A DNA stretch of 64,000 nt from an uncultured Anaeromyxobacter sp. Its GTDB lineage: Bacteria > Myxococcota > Myxococcia > Myxococcales > Anaeromyxobacteraceae. The stretch's first letter is position 1, and each line of letters opens with the position of its first letter. The translations under genes were made by a program, and so were the position numbers. Below are positions 31,926 to 40,931 of this stretch, piece after piece. Location of the stretch: the NCBI GenBank assembly GCA_903855945.1, contig CAIOAK010000015.1, positions 186,001-250,000 of the forward strand. The letters are read 5' to 3'. The notes beneath the pieces were generated by a model. It searched no databases and was not told the DNA's origin. It saw nothing but the letters and a program-made list of their open reading frames with translations.

Positions 31926-32838
31926 GGTCGAGATCGCCCTCCCAGGCCGCGAGCGCGGCCTCGCGCGTTCCCCTCCACCCGTTCCGGGCGAGCAGGTGGA
32001 GGAGCTGGGTCGTGAGCCCTTCCCGGATCGCCGCCTGGCGCCCCGGTCCCGGCGGCGCCGCACGGGCCGCCGCCACGTGGCCGTCCACCGCCGCGAGCAG
32101 GGCCGCGGCCGCCTCGGCGACGCGCCCCTCGATCATCCCGAAGTGGGTGAGGTACATCCGCTCCGGCCGCTCGGCGAGCATCCGCTCCACCGACGCCCGC
32201 AGCGCCGTCGGGTCGAACTGCACCGGCGTCGTGGTGGGGAAGAGGAACGGGCGGCCCGCCTCGTCGAACTCCCGGTAGGAGATGCCGAAGGTGTCCCCGG
32301 TGAAGAAGCCGCGGGTGGCCGGGTCGTGGACGACGAAGTGGTGCTTCGCGTGGCCGGGCGTGTCGAGGATGCGCAGCGTCCGGCCACCCAGGTCGAAGGT
32401 GGTCCCCTCCGGTGCCTCGATCACCCGGTCGGCCGGGGCGGGCCGGACGTCGCCGTAGAGGGCGCGGATCGCCTCCATGCCGCCGTACACTTCGGCGGCG
32501 CCGGCGAGCAGCTTCGACGGGTCGATCATGTGGCGCGCACCGCGGGGGTGGACGAGCAGCCGCGCGGCGGGCAGCCGCTCGAGGAGCGCGCCCGCGCCGG
32601 CAGCGTGGTCCAGGTGGACGTGGGTGACGACCACGTGGCTCACCCGTTCCGGGGCGACGCCGGCGGCGGCGAGCCCGGCGAGGAGATGGGGCACGGAGTG
32701 GGCCGTCCCGGTCTCGATCACCGCGGCGCTTCGCCCGCCGGTGACGACGTAGGAGGCGGCCAGCCCGGGGCGCAGGTAGCCCGCGTCCACCAGCGTGACT
32801 CCGGGTGCGATCTCCCGCGGCGGAGCCGTGTCGATCAC
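31876..32838 (-). CDS. MBL-fold metallo-hydrolase
   Basis: 320 residues. The zinc motif is VTHVHLDHAAG near residue 65, followed by LDTPGHAKHHFVV, FTGDTFG and THFGMIEG. The lack of a nuclease or lactamase addition and the GHAKHH motif fit quorum-quenching-like or glyoxalase-type hydrolases. The start is a GTG at 32838 overlapping the prolyl oligopeptidase stop (GTGA). It is a distinct paralogue of the one at 11230 and lacks the LACTB2-like tail. Confidence 0.88.
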   Translation of the reverse strand: MIDTAPPREIAPGVTLVDAGYLRPGLAASYVVTGGRSAAVIETGTAHSVPHLLAGLAAAGVAPERVSHVVVTHVHLDHAAGAGALLERLPAARLLVHPRGARHMIDPSKLLAGAAEVYGGMEAIRALYGDVRPAPADRVIEAPEGTTFDLGGRTLRILDTPGHAKHHFVVHDPATRGFFTGDTFGISYREFDEAGRPFLFPTTTPVQFDPTALRASVERMLAERPERMYLTHFGMIEGRVAEAAAALLAAVDGHVAAARAAPPGPGRQAAIREGLTTQLLHLLARNGWRGTREAALAAWEGDLDLNSQGLEFWLQAEEKR

Positions 32839-34982
32839 TTCCCGCCCCCGAAGCCCCCCGGAAGCTCCATGCCCAGGTTCTTCAGCGTGAAGGCGAAGAC
32901 GTCGGCCACCTCCTCGATGATCATCTTCGTCGGCTTCCCCGAACCGTGGCCGGCCCGGGTCTCGATGCGGGCCAGCACCGGCTTCGGTCCGGCCTGGTCG
33001 GCCTGGAGCTCGGCGATGAACTTGAAGGAGTGTGCCGGAACCACCCGGTCGTCGTGGTCGGCGGTGGTCACCAGCGTGGCCGGGTAGGCGGTGCCCTTCC
33101 GGAGCCGGTGCAGCGGGCTGTAGGCGTGGAGGGTGTCGAAGCCGCCCTTGGTCTCGGAGGAGCCGTAGTCGCTCTTCCAGCCCCATCCCACCGTGAACCG
33201 GTGGAAGCGGAGCATGTCCATCACCCCGACCTGCGGCAGCGCCACCGCCGCGAGCTCGGGGCGCTGGGTCATGAACGCCCCCACGAGCAGCCCGCCGTTC
33301 GAGCCGCCGTTCACCGCGAGCCGGTCCGGGGAGGTCCAGCCGTTCTTCTGCAACCACTCCGCGGCGGCGATGAAGTCGTCGAAGACGTTCTGCTTCTTGC
33401 CGAGCCGGCCGGCCTCCCACCAGGGCTTGCCGTACTCGTTGCCGCCCCGGAGGTTGGCGACGGCGTAGACGCCGCCCATCTCGAGCCAGGCCGCGGTGGA
33501 GACCCGGAAGGCGGGCAGGAGCGGGACGTTGAAGCCGCCGTATCCGTAGAGCAGCGTGGGGTTCCGGCCGTCGAGCTTCACGCCCTTCCGGTGGAGCAGG
33601 TACATCGGGATGCGCGTTCCGTCCTTCGACGGGTAGAAGACCTGCGTCACCTCGAAGCCGGAGGAGTCGAAGTCCACCCGGGGGCGCCGGAACACCGTGG
33701 CGGCGAGGGTGGGCACGTCGAGCCGGTAGATGGCCGGCGGCGCGAGGAAGCTCGTGAAGGTGAAGAAGGTCTCCGGGTCGGTGCGCTTGCCGCCGAAGCC
33801 GGTCACCGTCCCGATGCCGGGCAGCGGAAGGTCGGCCACCTTCTTCCCGTCGAGCGCGTAGACCTCCACGGCGCTCTTCACGTCCCGCATCCAGGTGGCG
33901 AAGAGCCGGTCGCCGACCACGTGGGCCCCGGCGAGGACGTCGGTCCCCTTCCCCTCGGGGACGATCTCCTTCCAGTCCTTCTCCTCCGCCTTTCCGATCG
34001 AGATGGCCACCACCCGCTTGCGGGGAGCGCCGCGGTCGGTGAGGAAGAGGAACGTGTCGCCCTGCACGTCCACGAAGCCGTAGGCGCCGTCCATCTTCAC
34101 GAGCAGCGGCTCCACCTTGGCGCCGGGCCGGGAGAGGTCCTGCACGAAGACCGAGGTCTCCGGGTTGGTTCCCTTGTGGGCCGTGAGGACGAGCCAGCGC
34201 CCGTCGTCGCTCACCTCGGCGGCGAAGTACCACTCCGGCTGGTCGGGGCGCTCGAAGACGCGCTGGTCCTTCTCCTGGGGCGTCCCCACTGCGTGGAACC
34301 AGACCTGGTGGTTCAGGTTCTTGGCGGTGAGCTTCTCCGCCTCGGCCGGGGCCGGGAAGCGGGCGTAGTAGAAGCCCTTCCCGTCGCGGGTGAAGGAGGC
34401 GTTGCCGAACTTGGACCAGCGCACCTCGTCGCCGAGGTCCTTGCCGGTGTCCACCTCCCGGAGCTTCCAGATCTGCCAGTCGCTGCCCGCGTCGGCGATG
34501 GCGTAGGCGAGGAGCTTGCCGTCGTCGGAGAAGGACATCCCGCTGATGGCCACCGTCCCGTCCTTCGACATGGCGTTCGGGTCGAGGAGCACGCGCCCCT
34601 CCTCTGCCGGATCGCCGGTGACGTACAGGACCGACTGGGGCTGGAGGCCGGAGTTGCGCATGTAGAAGTAGCGGTCGCCGTGCTTCGAGGGCGCTCCGAA
34701 GCGCTCGTAGTCCCACATGCGGGTGAGCCGGTCGCGGATGGCGGCGCGCTGGGGGATGCCGGCGAGGTAGGCGTCGGTGACGGCGTTCTCGGCCTGGACC
34801 CAGAGCTTCACGGCGGCGGCGTTGTCGTCCTCGAGCCACCGGTACGGGTCCTTCACCTTCGTCCCGAAGTAGTCTTCGACGACGTCGTCCTTCCGCGTCG
34901 CCGGGTAGTTGAGGCGGGGGGCGCTGGCGGGTGCGGCGGGGTCGGCCGCGATGAGGGCGAGGGCGAGCAGGGGTGCGAGCAC
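32835..34982 (-). CDS. prolyl oligopeptidase (S9A family)
   Basis: 715 residues. Residues 1-20 form a likely signal peptide, so it should be periplasmic. A seven-bladed propeller covers residues about 80-430. The catalytic domain has NGGSNGGLL (nucleophile Ser near 560), DHDDRVVP (Asp) and RAGHGSGKP (His), the full triad. It cleaves peptides after proline. It is transcribed leftward and coupled to the MBL hydrolase. No transporter neighbour is present. Confidence 0.95.
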   Translation of the reverse strand: MLAPLLALALIAADPAAPASAPRLNYPATRKDDVVEDYFGTKVKDPYRWLEDDNAAAVKLWVQAENAVTDAYLAGIPQRAAIRDRLTRMWDYERFGAPSKHGDRYFYMRNSGLQPQSVLYVTGDPAEEGRVLLDPNAMSKDGTVAISGMSFSDDGKLLAYAIADAGSDWQIWKLREVDTGKDLGDEVRWSKFGNASFTRDGKGFYYARFPAPAEAEKLTAKNLNHQVWFHAVGTPQEKDQRVFERPDQPEWYFAAEVSDDGRWLVLTAHKGTNPETSVFVQDLSRPGAKVEPLLVKMDGAYGFVDVQGDTFLFLTDRGAPRKRVVAISIGKAEEKDWKEIVPEGKGTDVLAGAHVVGDRLFATWMRDVKSAVEVYALDGKKVADLPLPGIGTVTGFGGKRTDPETFFTFTSFLAPPAIYRLDVPTLAATVFRRPRVDFDSSGFEVTQVFYPSKDGTRIPMYLLHRKGVKLDGRNPTLLYGYGGFNVPLLPAFRVSTAAWLEMGGVYAVANLRGGNEYGKPWWEAGRLGKKQNVFDDFIAAAEWLQKNGWTSPDRLAVNGGSNGGLLVGAFMTQRPELAAVALPQVGVMDMLRFHRFTVGWGWKSDYGSSETKGGFDTLHAYSPLHRLRKGTAYPATLVTTADHDDRVVPAHSFKFIAELQADQAGPKPVLARIETRAGHGSGKPTKMIIEEVADVFAFTLKNLGMELPGGFGGGK

Positions 34983-35075
34983 GGAGGCCTCCGGGGGTTG
35001 CGGTGCGGGCGGATCCTAGCCGAAGAGGGTCGAGGGCGCTTGACGGGAAACCCGCGCGGCCGCAGCTTCGGGAAC

Positions 35076-35223
35076 GTGCTCCGGGACGATCACCTGATGC
35101 GGATGATCCGGCAGCTCGCCCAGGCCAGGGACGAGCTGGACGCGGCCTTCGCCTCCTTCGGGGGGATCGACCCCCGGCTGGCGCGGGAGGGGGACGCGAT
35201 CCGCGCGGCTGGCAAACCGGACC
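35076..35223 (+). other. possible gene fragment upstream of slyD
   Basis: From a GTG at 35076 an open frame gives VLRDDHLMRMIRQLAQARDE, recalling the start of DUF6483-type proteins that begin with a DDYIMRLIKQLAEA-like helix. The frame continues in phase into the slyD gene without a stop. Either it is a decayed gene or a coincidence, since slyD has its own start and a hairpin separates them. Confidence 0.2.
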
Positions 35224-35256
35224 GTGTCGGGGCAATATCCGCGACTTCCCCGACAC
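35224..35256. promoter_or_regulatory. perfect hairpin in front of slyD (GTGTCGGGG-N15-CCCCGACAC)
   Basis: Nine-base perfect arms with a 15-base loop, ending one base before the TGGAG Shine-Dalgarno of slyD. It could control translation initiation, or terminate transcription from upstream. Confidence 0.45.
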
Positions 35257-35267
35257 TGGAGACCAAC

Positions 35268-35753
35268 GTGAAGATCGCGAACGGAACGGTCGTGGCCATC
35301 GACTACAAGCTCCACCTGGGCGACGGCGACGTCATCGACGCCTCCGAGCCCGGGAGCCCGCTCCTCTACATCCAGGGGGCCGGCACCATCGTCCCGGGGC
35401 TGGAGCGCGCCCTCGAGGGGCTCGTGAAGGACGACGTGCGCCAGGTCGTCGTCACCCCCGAGGATGGCTACGGCGCCCACGACCCGGACGGCATCCAGGA
35501 GGTCGCCAAGGAGGCCTTCGGGGGCGAGCTTCCCGAGGCCGGGCACCAGTACACCGCCCGCGGCCCGGAGGGGGAGGAGGTCCCGTTCATCGTGAAGGAG
35601 ATCCGGCCCGAGGTGGTGGTGATCGACCTGAACCACCCGCTCGCGGGCCAGACGCTCCACTTCGAGATCGCCGTCCGCGAGGTCCGCGAGGCCACCGCGG
35701 AGGAGCAGGAGCACGGCCACGCGCACGGACCGGATGGGCACCATCACCACTGA
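35268..35753 (+). CDS. slyD: FKBP-type peptidyl-prolyl isomerase, SlyD-like
   Basis: 161 residues from a GTG at 35268 with TGGAG seven bases earlier. KIANGTVVAIDYKLHLGDG begins the FKBP fold; the IF-type chaperone insert is DDVRQVVVTPEDGYGAHDPD onward; a core NHPLAGQTLHFEIAV follows. The tail is His-rich (HGHAHGPDGHHHH), as in metal-binding SlyD proteins. It catalyses proline isomerisation, acts as a chaperone, and can bind nickel or other metals. The frame is open 5' of the GTG but not recognisable as SlyD there. Confidence 0.95.
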   Translation: MKIANGTVVAIDYKLHLGDGDVIDASEPGSPLLYIQGAGTIVPGLERALEGLVKDDVRQVVVTPEDGYGAHDPDGIQEVAKEAFGGELPEAGHQYTARGPEGEEVPFIVKEIRPEVVVIDLNHPLAGQTLHFEIAVREVREATAEEQEHGHAHGPDGHHHH

Positions 35754-37113
35754 CCGCGTGAAGCGCCCGCTGGCCGCGCTGCTCCTCGTCGCGGCCCTGG
35801 GCGCACCCGCGGCGGCCCTTCCGGACGACCCCGCCGCGGAGGCGGCGTCCGAGGCGGCCGTTCCCTGCACGTGCAGCGCCGACTGCGTCCGGCAGATCCA
35901 CTACGGAAGCGTCTGCGTGGAGAAGCGCTGCCAGCCTTACGATGACTCCTGGAGCCTCCTCGACTGGGTCGGGCTGGCCCGCGAGGCGAAGGGGACGCCG
36001 CCGCCCTTCGTGCTCCTTCCCGCCATCCTCCCGGCCATCGGCTACAACCCGGCCATGGGCGCGCTCTTCGGCGTCACCGGGACGCTGGGGATGTACCTCG
36101 GCCCCGCGACCACCACGACCATCTCGAACATGCAGGCGGTCGCCCTCTACTCCACGATGAACCAGCTCACCATCCAGGTCTCGACCACCGTGCTCACCGC
36201 GCGGAACGAGTGGGAGCTGCAGGGGGACTGGCGCTTCCTGCTCTTCAACCAGAAGAGCTACGGCCTGGGCACCGGACCGCAGGCGATGTCGGCCGTCGCC
36301 TTCGTCGAGGACTTCAACCTCGTCCGGCTCCACGAGACGGTGCTGCGCAACGTATGGGCGGATCTCTACCTGGGGCTCGGCTACCGGCTCGACGCCTACT
36401 ACGGGGTGCAGGCCAAGGCGATGGACCTCGATTCACCGTCACCGGTGGTGGATCCGGGCTACGCCTACAGCGTGGCCTACGGGTTCAATCCGGGCCAGCA
36501 GGTTCTCTCCGGCGCGTCGCTCGCCGTCCTCTACGACAGCCGCGACTCGACGATCGACCCGTACCGCGGCATCTACGGCTCCGCCACCTTCACCGTGAAC
36601 CCCACCTGGCTCGGCTCGTCCCTGGCCAGCACCGGGATGGAGGCCCAGTTCCGCGCCTACGTGCCCCTCTCCGACGACGTGCCGCGCAACGTGCTCGGGT
36701 TCTGGCTCTTCTACCGGGGGATCTCCTCGGGCGCCGCCCCCTACCTCACGCTCCCCTCCATCGGCTGGGACCAGAAGAACCGGACCGGGCGCGGCTACGT
36801 GCAGGGGCGCTGGCGCGGCACCCAGGAACTCTACGGCGAGGTGGAGTGGCGCTTCCGGATCACGAACAACGGGCTGCTCGGCGGGGTGGTCTTCGCGAAT
36901 GCCGAGACCTTCGCCTCGCCGGCCTTCCAGGCCACCGGGCCGGGCTGGAGCTACGGCAGCGAGAAGGTGGGGCTGATGCAGTTCATCCGGCCGGCGGGGG
37001 GCGTGGGCTTGCGCTTCATGATGAACCGCGACTCGAGGACCAACGTCAGCCTGGACTTCGCCCTGGGTGAAAGCTCCTTCGGCGTCTGGTTCAACGCCGG
37101 GGAGTATTTCTAG
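35734..37113 (+). CDS. outer membrane beta-barrel protein, BamA/TamA-like C-terminal type
   Basis: 459 residues. A signal peptide (KRPLAALLLVAALGAPAAA) is followed by a Cys-rich segment (CTCSADCVRQ, VCVEKRCQP), then a region with repeated aromatic beta strands. GYRLDAYYG, LYDSRDSTIDPYRGIYGSATF and the final FGVWFNAGEYF (terminal Phe) match surface-antigen D15/BamA barrels. No POTRA domains are present. The ATG at 35734 overlaps the slyD end by 20 bases; a GTG at 35758 would avoid the overlap and give a cleaner signal peptide. The stop shares CTAG with the convergent tetR stop. Confidence 0.85.
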   Translation: MGTITTDRVKRPLAALLLVAALGAPAAALPDDPAAEAASEAAVPCTCSADCVRQIHYGSVCVEKRCQPYDDSWSLLDWVGLAREAKGTPPPFVLLPAILPAIGYNPAMGALFGVTGTLGMYLGPATTTTISNMQAVALYSTMNQLTIQVSTTVLTARNEWELQGDWRFLLFNQKSYGLGTGPQAMSAVAFVEDFNLVRLHETVLRNVWADLYLGLGYRLDAYYGVQAKAMDLDSPSPVVDPGYAYSVAYGFNPGQQVLSGASLAVLYDSRDSTIDPYRGIYGSATFTVNPTWLGSSLASTGMEAQFRAYVPLSDDVPRNVLGFWLFYRGISSGAAPYLTLPSIGWDQKNRTGRGYVQGRWRGTQELYGEVEWRFRITNNGLLGGVVFANAETFASPAFQATGPGWSYGSEKVGLMQFIRPAGGVGLRFMMNRDSRTNVSLDFALGESSFGVWFNAGEYF

Positions 37114-37784
37114 GCCTTGCTGGGCCGTCCGCCGTAGCGACCCTCGGCCGACGCCGAGGCCACGTAGGAGGGAACCACGTAGGCCAGGATGAGCCGGAGG
37201 ATCTGCTCCTCCAGCTTCCCGGAGGCGACCAGGTCCGGCCGGTCGAGCGCGGCGCGGTTCACGAGCCCCTCCACCGCCGCCACGAGGACGAAGGAGGCCA
37301 TGCGGGCGTCCTGCACCTCGATGCGCTCGGAGTTCGATTCCAGCCAGGCCTCCACCAGCCGCTCGTAGTTCCCGAAGAGCTCGTGCAGCCGCCGCAGGGC
37401 GCCGATGCGGGGAACCTGCTCCACGAGCACGCGGTGGAGCCGGGGCTCGGCGGCCTGGGCCGCCAGCATGGCCCGGATCATCTCGGTGGCCACCTCCTCC
37501 GGCGTGGCCGCCGGCGCGGAGTTGCGCATCCGCTCCGCGATGCTCTCCTGCATGCGCGAGGCGTGCATCTCCATCACCGCGGCGACGAGCGCCTCCTTGC
37601 CGGGGAAGTACTGGTAGAGCGAGCCGACGCTGACGCCCGCCTCTCGCGCCACCCGGTTCGTCGAGAGCGCGTCGTAGCCGTCGCGCACGAGGACGCGCGC
37701 GGTGGCGTCGACGATGGCGTCAACGGTGGCGCGGGAGCGCTGCTGCGTGGGGGCCTTGCGCGGGACGGTTCGGATGCGAGCCAT
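37110..37784 (-). CDS. TetR-family transcriptional regulator
   Basis: 224 residues from the ATG at 37784. The N-terminal helix-turn-helix has TVDAIVDATARVLVRDGYD and VAREAGVSVGSLYQYFPGKEALVAAV, the TetR signature. The C-terminal ligand domain is helical and unassigned. It lies 13 bases downstream of kup on the same strand, so it may be read with it; its targets cannot be told, though a role in its own run of genes is possible. Confidence 0.93.
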   Translation of the reverse strand: MARIRTVPRKAPTQQRSRATVDAIVDATARVLVRDGYDALSTNRVAREAGVSVGSLYQYFPGKEALVAAVMEMHASRMQESIAERMRNSAPAATPEEVATEMIRAMLAAQAAEPRLHRVLVEQVPRIGALRRLHELFGNYERLVEAWLESNSERIEVQDARMASFVLVAAVEGLVNRAALDRPDLVASGKLEEQILRLILAYVVPSYVASASAEGRYGGRPSKA

Positions 37785-37797
37785 TGCTCGCATTCTA

Positions 37798-39828
37798 CTA
37801 GAACTGGACCTGCGCGCCCATCTCGACGACCCGGTTGGGAGGCAGGCCGAAGAAGGCGCTCGCCGACTGGGCGTTCCGGGCCATGACGATGAAGAGCCGC
37901 TTGCGCCAGCGCATCATCCCGGACGGCCCGTCGGGGATGAGCGTCTCCCGCCCCAGGTAGTAGGTGGTCTCCATCTCCGCCTTCTCCAGCCGGGAGCCCG
38001 GGATGGCGTGGAGCGGGAGGGAGGCGAGCAGACCGGGGACGTTGGGGTTCTCCATGAACCCGTACCGGCCGATCACCTGGTGGATCCCGTTCCCCAGGTT
38101 GCGGATCGTGATCCGGTCCTTCGCGTCCACGGTGGGGATCTCCTCGGTTCCGATCGAGACGATGAGCACCCGCTCGTGGAGCACCTTGTTGTGCTTCAGG
38201 TGGTGGAGGAGGACGCCCGGTGTGCCGGCGGGGTCGGAGGTCATGAAGACCGCCGTGCCGGGGATCCGGTGTGGCGGATGGCGCTCCAGGTCCGGCAGGA
38301 AGAGGTCGAGCGGCAGGGACGACCCGGCGACCGAGCGGGCCAGCGCCTCGCGCCCGAGTTTCCAGGTGGAGAGGAACATGAAGATGACCCCGCCCGCGAC
38401 GAGCGGGAACCACCCACCCTCGTGCACCTTCACCATGTTGGCGCCCAGGAAGGACAGGTCCACCACCAGGAACGAGAAGGTGAGCGGCCAGACCGCCCAT
38501 CGGCTCCAGCGCCAGCGGTCGCGGGCCACGCGGTGGAAGAGGAGCGTGGTGATGGTCATGGTGCCGGTGACGGCGATCCCGTAGGCGGCGGCGAGCGCGT
38601 TGGACGATCCGAAGCCGAGCACGAGGGCCACCGTGCCCACCATGAGCGCCCAGTTCACCTCGGGGACGTAGATCTGGCCGAACTCGGTCCGGGAGGTGTG
38701 GCGCACGGTGAGGCGCGGGGCGTAGCCGAGCTGGATGGCCTGGTTCGTGAGGGAGTAGGCGCCGGAGATGAGGGCCTGCGACGCCACGATGGCCGCCGCC
38801 GTGGCGATGATCACCATGGGCCAGAGAGCCCACTCGGGAACCGCCTTGTAGAACGGGTTGGTGACCGCGCTGGGGTCTCGCAGGAGCAGCGAGCCCTGCC
38901 CCATGTAGTTGAGGACGAGCGCCGGCATGGCCACCGTGTACCAGGCGAGCCGGATGGGGCGCCGGCCGAAGTGCCCCATGTCGGCGTAGAGCGCCTCGGC
39001 GCCGGTGAGGACGAGCACCACGCTCCCGAGCACGAAGAACCCCGCGCCGTGGTTCCGGACGAAGAACTCGTACCCGTGGACCGGGGAGATGGCCCGGAGC
39101 ACGCCCGGCTCCTTGGCGATGTTCCAGATGCCGATGGCGGCGATGGAGGCGAACCAGAGCAGCATGACCGGGCCGAAGACCGCGCCCACCGCGGCCGTGC
39201 CCCGCTTCTGGATGGCGAAGAGGACGACGAGGACCAGGACCGTGGCCGGCACGACCGCCGGCTTCATGGCGGGCGTCACCTCGATGAGCCCCTCCATCGC
39301 GCCGAGCACGCTGATGGCGGGCGTGATGACACCGTCGCCGTAGAGCAGCGCGGCCCCGAAGAGCCCGAGCACGAGCAGCGTCCGCCGCCCGCGCTTGGTG
39401 GTCTCCTGCTGGCTGACGAGGGCCATGAGGGCCAGGATCCCGCCCTCGCCCCGGTTGTCGGCCCGCATGACGAAGGTGAGGTACTTGAAGGTGACGACGA
39501 AGGTCATCGCCCAGACCACGAGCGAGAGGACACCGAGCACGTTGGCGGGGGTGAGTGGCACCCCGTGCGGACCCTGGAAGCTCTCCTTCAGAGCGTAGAG
39601 GGGGCTCGTGCCGATGTCGCCGTAGACCACCCCGAGCGCGCCCAGTGCGAGGGCCGCCATGGCGCCGCCGGACTTTCGTCCGGGCGCAGGCGCGTGGCCG
39701 TGTTGTTCGGGGGCTCTCGAGGGGTCGCTCAGGGGGTCGCGCTCCGGTCCGGCGGCGACAGGGTTATCCGATTCCGTGCTGCGGGTCGAGGGATTGCGTC
39801 CCCCGGCCGAATGCACCTTCCGTGCCAT
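37798..39828 (-). CDS. kup: Kup-type low-affinity potassium transporter
   Basis: 676 residues with about 12 transmembrane segments and a soluble C-terminal domain. The signature ALGALGVVYGDIGTSPLYAL begins near residue 60; NRGEGGILALMALV and LLYGDGVITPAISVLGAMEG follow. It moves potassium with protons. The N-terminal 55 residues are an unusual hydrophilic extension; the start may instead be an internal codon, since the Shine-Dalgarno before 39828 is weak. Three bases separate it from the barrel gene upstream. Confidence 0.95.
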   Translation of the reverse strand: MARKVHSAGGRNPSTRSTESDNPVAAGPERDPLSDPSRAPEQHGHAPAPGRKSGGAMAALALGALGVVYGDIGTSPLYALKESFQGPHGVPLTPANVLGVLSLVVWAMTFVVTFKYLTFVMRADNRGEGGILALMALVSQQETTKRGRRTLLVLGLFGAALLYGDGVITPAISVLGAMEGLIEVTPAMKPAVVPATVLVLVVLFAIQKRGTAAVGAVFGPVMLLWFASIAAIGIWNIAKEPGVLRAISPVHGYEFFVRNHGAGFFVLGSVVLVLTGAEALYADMGHFGRRPIRLAWYTVAMPALVLNYMGQGSLLLRDPSAVTNPFYKAVPEWALWPMVIIATAAAIVASQALISGAYSLTNQAIQLGYAPRLTVRHTSRTEFGQIYVPEVNWALMVGTVALVLGFGSSNALAAAYGIAVTGTMTITTLLFHRVARDRWRWSRWAVWPLTFSFLVVDLSFLGANMVKVHEGGWFPLVAGGVIFMFLSTWKLGREALARSVAGSSLPLDLFLPDLERHPPHRIPGTAVFMTSDPAGTPGVLLHHLKHNKVLHERVLIVSIGTEEIPTVDAKDRITIRNLGNGIHQVIGRYGFMENPNVPGLLASLPLHAIPGSRLEKAEMETTYYLGRETLIPDGPSGMMRWRKRLFIVMARNAQSASAFFGLPPNRVVEMGAQVQF

Positions 39829-39831
39829 CCG

Positions 39832-40491
39832 TCAGAGGGAGAAGCTCCCCTTGATCCCGAGCTGGATCCAGCCGTGGAGCGCCTTGTTGGGGATGGAGGA
39901 GTTCTGGCTCTGGCCGTCGGCCGCCATGCTGGCGCGGCTGAACTCCCCGATGGAGCCGGTGAAGAACGGCCCTGCCATCCAGCCAGGCGCGAGCTCAACC
40001 TCCCATCCCGCCTGGAAAATCGCGTACTCCCAGCCGGATACGTCGAGGTTGGTCTTGTAGCTGGTGGTCGAGTAGGAGGTGAACATCCACTCCCATCCCG
40101 TTCCGAGCCCCACCCAGGGGCCTCCGTGGTCCCGGAACGCGTAGGTGGCCTCGAGCCCGACGTGCAGCCCGGTAACCGAGCAGGACTGCCCCACCTTGCA
40201 CTGGCCGATCTGCAGGAAGCTCCAGGCGTACTGGGCGTAGGCGCCGACGAACCAGCGCCGGTGCACCGTCATGCCGATGTCGAGCTGGAGCGGGACGGAG
40301 ATGGCCACGAGCTCGTCGATGAGCAGGGTTCCGTTGCCCGGATCGGAGAGGACGCTCCCCATGGGGAAGGCCGCCGAGACCCGCGCGCCGACCGCGAAGC
40401 CGAGCACCGGTTCCCCGGGCTCGTCCGCGGCGGCGGGCGACCACGCGGGAAGGAGCAGTGCGGCGGCGACGAGGAGGTGTACGGGTTTCAA
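39832..40491 (-). CDS. outer membrane beta-barrel protein
   Basis: 219 residues. The start is a TTG at 40491 overlapping the receiver gene stop (TTGA), giving a clean signal peptide KPVHLLVAAALLLPAW. The rest is aromatic-rich beta strands (VGAYAQYAWSF, GLEATYAF, WVGLGTGWEWMF, QLGIKGSFSL) ending in a hydrophobic residue, as in small eight-stranded barrels (OmpA-/Ail-like). One CKVGQSC pair may form a disulfide loop. No specific family is recognised. Confidence 0.8.
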   Translation of the reverse strand: MKPVHLLVAAALLLPAWSPAAADEPGEPVLGFAVGARVSAAFPMGSVLSDPGNGTLLIDELVAISVPLQLDIGMTVHRRWFVGAYAQYAWSFLQIGQCKVGQSCSVTGLHVGLEATYAFRDHGGPWVGLGTGWEWMFTSYSTTSYKTNLDVSGWEYAIFQAGWEVELAPGWMAGPFFTGSIGEFSRASMAADGQSQNSSIPNKALHGWIQLGIKGSFSL

Positions 40492-40931
40492 GGCGCCCCG
40501 AGCGTACCGCACAATCGACGAACCGCCTCGACCAGTTCGGTGGCCTCCACCGGCTTGAGGATCCGGGCCGACGGGCGAAGGTCCGCGCCGTCGTCCTCGC
40601 CCCCGCGCGAGAGGAGGAGGAGGCCTGCGTGGGCGCAGGAAGGGTCCTCGCGGAGCGCGGCGAACGCCGTCCGTTCCGACCCCGAAGCTCCGTCGAGTCC
40701 GACCAGGATCAGCCGCGGCCTGCAGCCGGCCCCGATCGCCTCCGCGGCCTCCGCGGCCGACGAGGTCTCCACCACCGTGTGGGCGTTGCGGCGCAGGAGC
40801 CCCGCGGCGATCCCGCGGAAGGTGGCGTCCCCGTCCACCACGAGCACGTCCACGGACGACGCGGCGGCCGCGCCCTCCGGGGCGGGAACGAGGCGCCCCA
40901 GGATCTCCGGGGGTGGCCCGTCCTGGCTCAC
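40488..40931 (-). CDS. receiver-like protein with missing phospho-acceptor
   Basis: 147 residues, GTG start at 40931 overlapping the hydrolase stop (GTGA). Residues about 25-140 fold like a CheY receiver: VDVLVVDGDATFRG (acid pocket), RLILVGLD, and RILKPVEATEL with the conserved Lys. The position normally holding the phosphorylatable Asp (LLD-type) aligns with Gly in VGLD. The conserved Thr/Ser is LLLLS. It thus looks like a pseudo-receiver, with no output domain. Partner unknown. Confidence 0.75.
   Translation of the reverse strand: MSQDGPPPEILGRLVPAPEGAAAASSVDVLVVDGDATFRGIAAGLLRRNAHTVVETSSAAEAAEAIGAGCRPRLILVGLDGASGSERTAFAALREDPSCAHAGLLLLSRGGEDDGADLRPSARILKPVEATELVEAVRRLCGTLGAP

Noticed and set aside
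31876-35256. An apparent 1126-residue protein ending in an MBL domain
   Set aside because: The MBL gene begins at a GTG overlapping the prolyl oligopeptidase stop; the rest is an out-of-frame reading of that gene.
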